Position numbers and translations under genes: made by a program. The notes under the pieces were generated by a model that did not search any database, was not told where the DNA came from, and saw only the letters and a list, made by a program, of their open reading frames with translations. From contig OZ316892.1 in the NCBI GenBank assembly GCA_973895155.1, positions 1,674,001 through 1,738,000 of the forward strand: a stretch of 64,000 nt of DNA, in the 5' to 3' direction. Positions 54,400 to 64,000 of this stretch are shown here, piece by piece; within the stretch, counting starts at the first letter, position 1, and the number at the start of each line of letters is the position of its first letter. Source of the DNA: Marsupella aquatica (Eukaryota; Marchantiophyta).

Positions 54400-57003
54400 G
54401 ATAATATTTTCTATTGCACTAAATACTAAATTTTGCGGGTTTTTTCGGGGGAGGAAGGGACCTGAGGGCGCAAGTCCAAATTGTAAATTTAGTCTTACTA
54501 TTAATGTCTAAGTAACCAAAGAACTCTTTCGGTCAACCTGAGACTCTGGACCAATTAATGTCTCCTCTATGTAATTAACTTGTCCTAGTATTTTTTTGTA
54601 TATTTGGGTATATGATTTTCTACTGCGCCCTCAGGTTGGGTCGTCCCTACCTGTCATACACGAATGAGTAGTAGGATGGCACCACTATTAGTTCACTTTG
54701 TTGGGTCAATCATTTCATTCCCTCAATCATTTTAGGCTTGCCTCCTGATAAGGTTACTACTCCCTTGGGTATTTGGGTACACTTCACTCTGTACTGTAGG
54801 TTATGAACCTACAGTAGTTTGTGTGCATGCTTTATAATTAGATCCCTGCAAAATATAACTGCAAAATTCAACTGTGCATGAGTTTGAGTGAACTTTAATA
54901 CAGCATAACCATAAACCACACCAAAGGCCTCTCCCCTTGGTCAAAAGAAGACTTGATTTCTACAACTGGGCGGTGTCTCTCCACAATTTTGGGAATATTA
55001 TGGTCAGTGAGTCCCAGTGCATCTTTGAGGCCAATGAGATGTATTTTTTTTTCCCAATATTTGAGACACCCTAGTAACGAACAAACTCCCAAGGGGCAAA
55101 GAAAAACTCACATGATAGGATGGCAACATTTTCCCTAGGGGTGCCCCAAAATCCGGGCGAGTAAACTTGATATAGCTTTGGACCTTGGCTGAAACTCGTT
55201 GTGGTGAAGTTATTATTATGTCCGGCAACATGGAAGTCTCCGACAGAGACCATATTTATCAGATAGGTACATGTCCCAATGACACTGGCTACTGGACTCC
55301 TCAATGCAGTACAGTAACCACCATATCCCAGATTCATGAATGAGAAGCCGAGGTGATCCGTGTGACCAATGAGCCTCTTTTGGCCCATGTTTGCTACCAG
55401 CACTGGAGGCCCCACTCCAGGCCACTTCCAGAGCACGGTACATCGTCCTCTCGAAAAATGACATCATCTTGCACTTTTTTGACTTCGCCTTTTCAGTTTG
55501 TTGGCTCGATTTTCCAAACTTTCCATTAATTAAGATGGGAAACAGTGCTTTGTGAATTGCTGTCCTCTACCGGAGAGAAAATGGTTCACGAGGATGAACA
55601 CGAATCCTTCCAGACTTTCCGAGCTTTATTATTCCGGTTCGGCAGCAGAGCTTTGTGAATTGACGTCATTTAGCGTAGAGAGAAAATCGGTTTACGAAGC
55701 TGAACAAGTATCAAGTAGATCTATTCAGGAGAGATCAATAGTACGTTCCAACGCTTCTGGAAAATCAATTGTTTGCGGGATTGGTTTAATTTAGACCAAT
55801 TGGAACTTACAGGAGTGAGAATAGCGCAGTCCAGTTGTAAGATCTTCCACCGGCAATTGTTTGCCTTCATGTATGCCTGCAGTCTATGTATTCCAATTAC
55901 CCTTTGACAAACACGGTAAGCATGACCAATGGACACCAAGGTGCTTACCATGTTCAATCTTGTTTCAAACATGACTTGCGTAATTCTTATTTTTACACAA
56001 CAATGCTCGATGATTCTCTCTCGAATTCTCGAATCGTTCCCCGTCATCCTCCATCAGCAGTTTGGGTTATGCAGACTGTTTCCCGTGCTTTCAACTCGGG
56101 TTCTCTATTTGGTCAACACATCGCAAATGCAACAAACCCAGGACCCTATGGGAGATTCTCTTCGCAGGTAGTCAAAGGCTATCATCCATGGGGTTGGAAA
56201 CACTCCAGCCAAGGGGTATACAACGGTCACAGACACCGTCATTCAAAGACTTCAGTAGTTATGACCCCGCCTGTGACGTGCGAACAAACGCATCCATACT
56301 CCCTAATTGCAATAAGCAGGTCTCGACTCTACAGACTGGCCACATGAACACGAACGCATAGACTAGACATCGGAGGGGCTGGGTACCATGCACTAACCAG
56401 GAATGCTGTCCTCGAGAAATCAGTAAAACAGCCCCTAGAGCTCATTTCTGTGTCTTTTGATAGTCGACTCGGTAAAACAACCCCTAGAGCTCATTACTGT
56501 GTCTGTTGATAGTCGACTCAGCGTACCTTTCCAATCAGTGTGGGTGTCATTTGACTACATATCAAGAGCTGTTAGGGGGAAGTGGGTCAATAACTGGGGA
56601 GTTTACCAGCACCGTCAACGCCCTGTAAGACTTCTCACGGCCCTCTGACTACAACGTACAATGAGACGTGACACCAGCATAGAAAATAACAACTCATGAG
56701 GACCGTTCACCCCAATTGCCAATTTGATTCGATGACTTGGAGCCTCCCAAGACCGGGAGAGGAGCTCCAAAGACTCTGCTTTCTGGATTTTATTGGATGA
56801 GCACCCACTCCAAAGAAGGAATGAGGACTGATAGTCATTACTAGACTAAGTGTCAGCACAACCTCTGGGCTGCTCGCTGTGCTTTCTCAAAGTGGATAAA
56901 TAATCATCTCAGAATGACCTCGAAGTGGGTCAATAATAATCTCAGAATGACCTCAAAGTGGGTCATTGATAATCTCAGAATGACTGATTACGTGATCTAG
57001 AGA
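54400..57003. other. Intergenic stretch between psbR and TIC100
   Basis: No gene was recognised. Open frames at 54895-55467 (minus, one stop at 55071) and 55886-56347 (plus) have normal composition but no family match. TAGTCGACTCGGTAAAACA-type duplications lie near 56420-56520, and AATAATCTCAGAATGACCTC is repeated three times at 56905-56985. Confidence 0.5.
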
Positions 57004-60000
57004 CTACAAAATGTGGACTGGAATTGCCATGGAGAGCACTTCCATGTCATGTACGACCCAAGTAGAAGAGTCGAGCCGTTGAATCGGCAGCAGTCGTGAT
57101 TGAGCATAGTTCTTGTTCTGATGCTTCGTCGCTATAGGGCTTTTTGGAGAGCTCCGATGTGCTTTCAAAGCTGCAAGCAAGCAACCTGCAGCAGGCATCT
57201 GTTTGCTCTGTGCAAGTCCGGACCTGGGAAGTCTAGAGCAATGCGAGAGTCTCACGAAAGAAATTCTGGGGTTCTTTGGGGTGACAAGTTGCTGTCTTCT
57301 TCCGACCTTGGCGGTCGTATCAGGAGAGTTACTGAGTTCCTTTGCAATCTTCTGCAAACTGGAAACAGATTCACCTTCAGTGTTCTGTCCAACAATTGCG
57401 TCAACCTTTTGAAGAGCCCCAAATTTTGCGGACCAAGCCCTTCGAGCAGAGCTTATGGATGACTCCACAATCTGCTTCATTGCCATCTGCACAGAAAGTT
57501 AGAGAGTTTTCTGTTAAAATGCAATCCAGGCTCCCATTCAGTCGTACCTATCCGCTTTTCAAGCTAACGACGTAGCACTTGCAGTGTTTTCACAAAACGA
57601 ATGTGATAGCTTAAAGCATACACCTTACTGGCAACGTGAACCTACGTTGTGGTATGAAGCCTTGTGACATGATAAAATCTAAAAGCTTAGCACCTCGTTG
57701 TCTCCTAGGTGACTACATGACGGAAAATAATGAAATTGCCAGAGGATGGGAGTCTCTCTCCAAAGTTACCCTGTTAATTCGTAAGCTAATGGAGAAAAAC
57801 ACGATCTAGGTATAACATGATACGGCTCTTAAATGCACGAGACATGACAACATCCAAGAGAAACCCCAGAACCTGCAGAACGTTCTTACCTGTGGCACCA
57901 AACTCAAGGAGGCGAAGATGGATGGGAAGGATGGGCGGTTTGAGGCTTCGACGGGTAGATTGTCATTATTCTGCTGTTCGGGGACCACCATTGCAACCTT
58001 GCCAAAACTTCGAGGTTTTTTCTCGTCCTCGTCGTCGTCATCGTCGTCGTCATCATCACCCTCATCATCGTCATTACTTTCACTACTGTCCTTCCCATCA
58101 CTGCCTTTTCCTTCATCCGCAGAGAAGTCATTGTCTTCCTCTATACCGTCAAGTGAAATCGAGCTTTTCTTAGGGAAGTCATTATCTTCCTCTGTATCCT
58201 CAAGTGAGCTCGAACTTTGCTCACGCTTAGTCTCTGCATGGGACACGTCCTTCGTCTCCACTCTGGCCTCTGGAGAGATCTCTTCATCCGCGTCTTGACC
58301 ATCCTCGCCAACAGCTTCCAGCTCTGCCCTGAACCTCTCCCTCCTTAGGTGATCATCTAGTTGTTTCTCCAGGTCTTTTATGTACAGGTCTGTCTCAAGT
58401 TCCTTAATTTTTTCCTCCGACTTCCGCTTCATGTCCTCAATTTTGGCTTTGAACTTCTCCTTCCTCTCCTTTTTCTTGTCCTCCCGTTCTAATTTTTTTC
58501 GCTCCTCGAGTGAAAGTCCTCTCCTGCTTTCATCCAATACATTTCCTTCTTCATCCACTATCCCCATGAATTCGTCAAAACCTAAAGGCAATGGAATGAC
58601 CTTTTCTGGCCTGACTTCGCCATCTTCCTCGAAAGGCTGTAAGAAAAACCGCAGATTGCCATCAGGATCTTCAGCCCAGTTGATCAAATTCCCGGTAGGA
58701 GTGTGCAGCAAAATATCTCCCTCAACTTCAGGATTCAGATTTTCTGGATGCTGACGCATCGGATTTGAGTCCCTGTTGCTGAGGACAATAAACTCATCAT
58801 CTGGAATCACAAAAAGCAAACTCGTCACATGAGAATGCACATGATACCTTCTACTCTTACATTCACACTTACAAGATGGAGACCCACACAAAACTGGACA
58901 TGAAATGCACCAGCCAGTCAGCGCATGACATACACAACAAATACAAACGAGTACGCCAGGCAGAAATGGTAACCCACCACATTTGCGCGAAACAATAGAT
59001 CTACCATGATCTACTGTACGATTCAAATGAGGATGTTCTTATCTCCGTAGCCCAGGAGGGATTGGGCATACCTTTGGCCCACTGATACTCAAGCTCAGGA
59101 GGCATAGGAATTCTGAATGGTGACTTGATGAATGAGTTCAACCACATCTCCCGCTCTTCATCTACTTCCTCGACGTATCTCTCCCACTCTTCAGGCACCT
59201 ACAAAATTTGTAAGTAAAAAGAAACGCTCGCTTGAAAATTGGATATAAATGGAACGACAGTTTGAACAAACTATCTGCTGGAGCAAAGCAACAGAAGGGA
59301 CACTCATGGCAGAGAATAGGTAAACAGCACTAGTCAAAGAGAAGCTGCAAGCGTTCCCATCAACTGAGAAGTCCTCAACGTTGTTGGGCACGTGTCAGGT
59401 CGCATATCTACCTTATAAAAGGCATTGATGAAACCGGGGGCCATCCATAAATCCTCCTCTTCATACATGTATGGATGTGAAGGGTCTGTGTATGGACCTT
59501 TGGCTTCTCTCACCACTGAAGTGCAAAGCAATCCATCATGTGCTGAAATGAGTCGCTGTATACATACAAATTCGAGTGCTTGCACACATGCTAAATATCA
59601 CCCGCATGCATTGGAATCTATTAAGCATGCTTTACTAGTCAATTTTTCTTCATCGATCGAGAAGGACTACTCAACTCTTCTCGCCAAATCTACAAGATGA
59701 CCAGTTTGATCAGATCAAGAGACATACTTCCATCAGGTTTGTTGATAAACATCCTTGCCTTGGCAGCGGCAATTTCGGCAAGCCCAGAATGAATCTACAA
59801 ATCCACATAGCACAAGCAAATCTACCAGCATCAGTCACTGACGTAAGTTCCGGGGAAATTCCTGACGACGACTACTATGAATCATAAATCAGAAACTTTG
59901 CAGTATAAGATACATGCAGAAACTCCTTTAGAGCAAAGAAAACACACAGAAAATCTTCTAGGAGCCACATGCAGTTCACGGATTGGAGTTATAGTCCTAC

Positions 60001-62770
60001 TTGTAAAATCGTATATGACAAAACTAACCAGAGCAGGATGTCTTAGAGCAGGAAACTTACAGCTACTTGATGCTCATCGCAGTCGCCTTTCTCTGGTAAC
60101 AACTCTCCAAAATAGAATTGACCCTACAATGAGAAGACAGAAACACCTCAGAACATACCAAGCTCACTCGTCAGGCACTTGGCCCATTGAATGTCGTGAA
60201 CGGGGGAACCCAGAAAGCGTGCACCAGAAACATGTGATGAAAGCTCTTACTCGGAAGCAAAACCTAAACAGGTTAGAGCAAAATGTAAAAGATCAGTTTA
60301 TTAGGGCTGAAGCTATCAGTTGCTGAGGTTGTAGCATTGACCACAACAGAACGACCAGCTAGCTTCACCGAGCAGGCTTTGATTGAGAAACATTCAAATT
60401 ACAAGGTCAGCACGAAATACCCTAGTTGCAGCCGCAGTCTGGCTTTAGAATTCTTTACTGAGATTGAATGTCGATGACTGCAAAGGGCTATAACGGTGTT
60501 ACGAAACTCGAGAACTTACATAAAGTTGTCTACCATTGACCTCATACAAGCCACATCCGTGCATCCTGCTGTGCTTCCATTGCCCAGCATACCTATAATG
60601 GCCCTTCTCTCTGTACGCGAAAGAGTTGTGTCAATTCTTCGTGCGATCGCTTGCTTAAATCGTTACCAGAACACACATTTGAGTAACGAATCTCTTGTCA
60701 AGCATAATCTGTTGACTCAATTTTTCTCCACCCATTGCAATTTCATAATTTTATCCCAACCAACAACTGATTCATAGAAAAATTCGCATGAACATGATCT
60801 CGAATTGCACATGCTCTTCGAGCAGAAAATAAACTTACGGTTTTTCTCCGTATTTCTTCACCCAGAACTCATCATCTTCCCAAGGATTGGGATCGATTGT
60901 AATGTCACCCATTTCTTCTTTATCTTCGACGTCCATTTTGATCCACTCCTTATCGTCATCGTCCAAGAAGTCCACATTCAGTAGTTTACCCTGAGCGCGC
61001 AACTTCTTGGCCGCCCTGGAATGGTCAAACAAGATATATAATGTAAGAGCAGATCAGTATTTAAATCTATTCCTGAGTCCGTGCCACAGCTGGTACATAA
61101 CATTAGTGGACAAGGCAAATACAGCTGACAAATCGTTCACAGATTTCAATGTTTCTGCGCTTGATGAGATTGATGAGATCGAAGCCTTACTCAGAATCTG
61201 GGGGAGGTTCATATACAGGTAAGTCTGCATCCAATACTCCATGTCCCTCCATTGCATTTTGAAACCATTCACCTTCATACCTGAAGGCAGGCCACCCGAA
61301 ATCAGTCACCAAATTCTTATGAATACAAAAACAGTCACCAAACAGAAAGAATGTAGAAACGGGACATCAGAGGGAAAGGTCCTTGCCTGCAGAGCTCTAG
61401 AGCCGTTATGTAGACACCTTTTCCGTGGGCAAGATCATCAAATACTGTGCCTTCGTATCTGCAAAAATCAAGGAGTGACAACCATGGAAGGAACACGCAC
61501 TGTTTCATTCAATACGAGATGCCTTCTTATGAAGATTAGCAAATCGAACGACAGTAGTTAACACTAGATGTTTACGTCATGCACTCTATGTTCATGGACT
61601 CGATACCATTAACCTAGAGAGGAATCCAATCGACGGTTTGAAATAAACTGAAATATGAGTAAACTCCAGCCCGATGATGAAGCGACCTTGCTCATTCATT
61701 GTCTCCTAACCCTCTAGTTTTTTCATCTTATTTCTATATTCTATTCTGAATGACCGGGAAAGTGGTCCGCGGATCGATTTGAATGGCCCTGTCAGGTGAT
61801 GGCCCCAGCGGACTATGGCCTGAACCTTGAAAACTAAACAATAGTCCTTCATTCTGATTACTTCATGAAAATATACGTGTCTTTCCCACCCTACATGCCT
61901 TTTGGTACTGGTTCCACATTGCATGTCCCATGGCAAATTTAGGTCCCAGTCTCCAACTGTATTCGTTCGGTCCCTCACAGATGATTTCACTCGTTCATTC
62001 TCCTCAAAGGTTAAGGTCTGCTGCAACTAACAGACCTCTAAACTTCATAACGTTAGATTTTACATCCACAGTCCAGCAAGATAATTTGGTACTTACGAGG
62101 AGCCATCTTTGAAAATGTAGCTGACCCACGTCAAAAACTCCTCGTATCTGTCCAGCTCCTCCACTACATCCTGGGGCGTTTGAATATCTGGATGGTCTTC
62201 AGGAATGAGGGGATAGTGTTTCCGATAGGGGACATACCAAGGCCTCAAAGGTGGGCCCTCTCCTTCCTGCCATTGTTTCTCAATCTCGTCCCAATCATCA
62301 ACCAGATCAGGATCGAACCCGGTCTTTTCATCCCCACCCCATGCCTCCGCCCACTCCTCTCCAATATCCTCCTCCTCCCAGTTATCGTTATCGGGGGGGA
62401 AGTTCCACAACTCCTCTTCCTCCAACACCTCCTCGTCATCACTGGCTTCCTCTTCTGCCATCCTCTTCTCTCTCCTCTCTCTAAGAGCCTCCCTCCTCGC
62501 TTTGGCGAATTCTTCACCAACCTCCCCTTCTGCAATCTCCGGGTCGTCATCCTCATCATCCTCGTCGTAGTCCTCGTCCGACTTCTGGGCGTCGTCCCCA
62601 TCCCAATTGATTTGTAAGCTGCCCTTGGAATCGTCCTTCTCTACATCCGGCACCTTTCCTTTAAAATTAGGGATCGTTGTGCTCTTCTCCTTTTGAGACC
62701 TCGTACCAGACTCACCGATCTCCTCGTCTTCAACGTCCAATCCAGGGACATCATCGTCGGAGTCTGCCAT
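57004..62770 (-). CDS. TIC100: TIC100, MORN-repeat component of the 1-MDa chloroplast import translocon
   Basis: Inner-envelope subunit that works with TIC20, TIC56 and TIC214 in preprotein import. Eleven exons join in frame: 62097-62770, 61387-61458, 61191-61280, 60839-61015, 60520-60610, 60061-60123, 59728-59794, 59412-59515, 59072-59198, 57890-58800 and 57004-57486, for 952 residues (Arabidopsis about 870). Order: an acidic N-terminus without an obvious transit peptide; then PLRPWYVPYRKHYPLIPEDH and VVEELDRYEEFLTWVSYIF; MORN units YEGTVFDDLAHGKGVY (from 226), YEGEWFQNAMEGHGV (from 250) and YAGQWKHSRMHGCGLYEV (from 345); KARMFINKPDGMVREAKGPYTDP; DLWMAPGFINAFYKVPEEW; EREMWLNSFIKSPFRIPMPPELE; DILLHTPTGNLINW; and LPLGFDEFMG. 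A charged coiled coil spans about 585-652, an Asp tract about 730-748, then SFGKVAM and a basic C-terminus. The intron after exon 2 uses GC-AG. Identity is firm; the C-terminal 160 residues are the least certain. Confidence 0.96.
61281..61386 (-). other. GC-AG intron in TIC100
   Basis: The donor reads CTGCAG then GCAAGG and the acceptor CCTTCAG then GTATGAAGG. Joining them gives ELCRYEGEW, exactly the expected MORN linker. No GT near the donor keeps the frame. Confidence 0.8.
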
Positions 62771-63640
62771 TGCTCCTGAGATTTTTGCCGGGATGAACTT
62801 TCCCCAGTCACAATTGATAAGCGGCTAAACGGGTCACATAGAGAAGCGAGGAGAACAGAAGAGAAGAGCAGAGAAGACGAGATTACGCTATCGTCAACCT
62901 TCACTACCGGCTATGGTAGAAAACAAGCTTCAACTCCTCCGTCGGTGCATGCATTCAGATGCAGCAGCACCACTCCACTGAAACGAAACCCAAAACCCTG
63001 AAGGAGAGAAAACGCGAGACCAGCTTCTCAGTCTTCCTCTTGGTGGAATCTCTGCTATCCCTGCTCCTGCATGGCGCTCAATCCACTTCCCTCTTCTGCT
63101 CCTCGCGCAATCTCTTCCTCACCTCTTCGATCACATCTGGATATCCCCCATTGAGGGTTTAGGCAGCGCTCTCGCTAAACCCCTATCCACCTTTCGAGTT
63201 ACGGACTGCAGTAAAACTCATGGAACTCGCCGGCTAACTCCCCTTGGCACCAGAGATCACGAGGTCGAAACTCGGAACCTCCTCATTGCTGAACTTCATC
63301 CACGTTCATTCTCCAGTCCCTTCCTACGAACTTTCATTCATTAATTCTTCAAACACGTGTCTATATAATCTAAATTTTCTTAAAGATAACTTCACACTCA
63401 ACTGTAGGAACGATACGATGACATCGGCAAAAGCTGAAATGAGTAAATCCCACGATCTTTTCACTCTTACCAATGCTTCACCCTTTTATCCAAATAAACA
63501 GACTTTTACATATTGCAAATTCCCACCAAGTTTGTGAGGCTCGCATTGATAGTATTTATTTAGTTACACTAAGGGGGGCTTTCCAAGAACAAGAGGACAA
63601 ACATTGAGGGGTCGCTGTTAAACCATACCTGATCCACAGG
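62771..63640. other. Upstream region of TIC100
   Basis: Expected to hold the promoter and 5' UTR of the minus-strand gene. GAGAAG-type purine runs (62840-62880) lie just before the ATG. No divergent gene was recognised. Confidence 0.4.
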
Positions 63641-63719
63641 TCCATTTAGGCTTCCAGAAAAGGTGACCAAGTAATGCATTTGATATTCTACTGACACTAT
63701 GAGAAGACACGGAGCTTTC

Positions 63720-63990
63720 GAAACATAACTTCAAGACTAGGCCACCTCTTGAAGTAATATTTTGCTCCAGTGTTATCCAAAATGTTTTACATGGACATGC
63801 TAGTTGACCACCTCTAGAAGTGATATTTTGAACATTGATGACATGGAAGTGATATTTTATCGATAATGTAAACTGGAGGTAGCTGAAGAGATAATAATGT
63901 TTTACATGGACAATGTAGTTGACCATCTCTTGAACGACCATGCACCTCTTGAAGTGATATGACATGGACAATGTAAACATTTTGGAGGAA
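63720..63990. repeat. Imperfect tandem repeats at the window end
   Basis: Blocks GTTTTACATGGACA, TAGTTGACCACCTCT and GAAGTGATATTTTG recur at about 63783-63835 and 63898-63960, with partial copies on both sides. They may continue past the window. Confidence 0.7.
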
Positions 63991-64000
63991 CCACTGTAGT

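Noticed and set aside
54895-55467. Minus-strand frames totalling about 190 codons separated by one stop
   Set aside because: Composition is plausible for a decayed gene, but I could not identify a family, and one end coincides with a dispersed repeat motif. A protein search would decide.
55886-56347. 153-codon plus-strand frame
   Set aside because: No recognisable domain, no conserved neighbours and no clear start; kept only as a note.
57817-58754. Plus-strand Ser-rich frames (poly-Ser runs)
   Set aside because: They are antisense to the Asp/Glu- and Lys-rich exon 10 of TIC100 (GAC/GAG codons read as Ser/Leu/Phe on the other strand).
1-64000. CRISPR arrays, bacterial operons, rRNA or tRNA genes
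   Set aside because: The window is plant nuclear DNA. Tandem repeats seen lack CRISPR spacing, and I could not identify any tRNA or rRNA by eye; a covariance-model scan would be needed to exclude tRNAs.

Overview
The window is nuclear DNA of a land plant. Five multi-exon genes can be assembled with GT-AG introns (one GC-AG). Two encode chloroplast proteins: the photosystem II subunit PsbR and the inner-envelope import component TIC100. The others are a Rho GDP-dissociation inhibitor, an aromatic amino acid decarboxylase-family enzyme and a very-long-chain enoyl-CoA reductase. Low gene density, much repeat DNA, and an intronless glucanase that looks fungal rather than plant-like fit a non-seed plant (bryophyte, lycophyte or fern grade). 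I cannot fix the species from sequence alone.

Layout. 1-3.8 kb: RhoGDI on the minus strand, last exon cut off by the window edge. 3.9-19.4 kb: no gene, only AT-rich repeat DNA. 19.45-23.63 kb: a complete, apparently intact PIF/Harbinger DNA transposon with TTA target duplication, carrying a Myb/NAM-type accessory gene and a DDE nuclease gene. 26.2-27.1 kb: secreted GH16 beta-glucanase on the plus strand behind a tandemly repeated promoter. 29.3-34.1 kb: a 12-exon decarboxylase-family gene (minus) whose catalytic-loop Tyr is Phe, predicting an aromatic aldehyde synthase. 37.4-39.1 kb: 4-exon enoyl-CoA reductase (minus). 44.6-49.9 kb: a nest of repeats containing a dead non-LTR retrotransposon with a C-terminal zinc finger and restriction-like endonuclease. 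50.13-50.52 kb: a MITE. 51.35-53.9 kb: 5-exon psbR (minus). 57.0-62.8 kb: 11-exon TIC100 (minus).

The host genes do not form one pathway. PsbR and TIC100 both serve the chloroplast, ECR supplies very-long-chain acyl chains for wax and sphingolipid, the decarboxylase relative would make phenolic or phenylacetaldehyde volatiles, and RhoGDI controls ROP GTPases. Exon boundaries were worked out by hand from splice signals, reading-frame continuity and remembered family sequences. All five spliced frames close without a stop; the one unsettled splice choice is the exon 7 acceptor of the decarboxylase gene.

Most notable observations: the Tyr-to-Phe change in the decarboxylase; the fungal-type intronless GH16 with ACG copies of its own start region upstream; the intact Harbinger element with a possible third ORF; and a three-level nested insertion whose empty site is preserved elsewhere in the same window.
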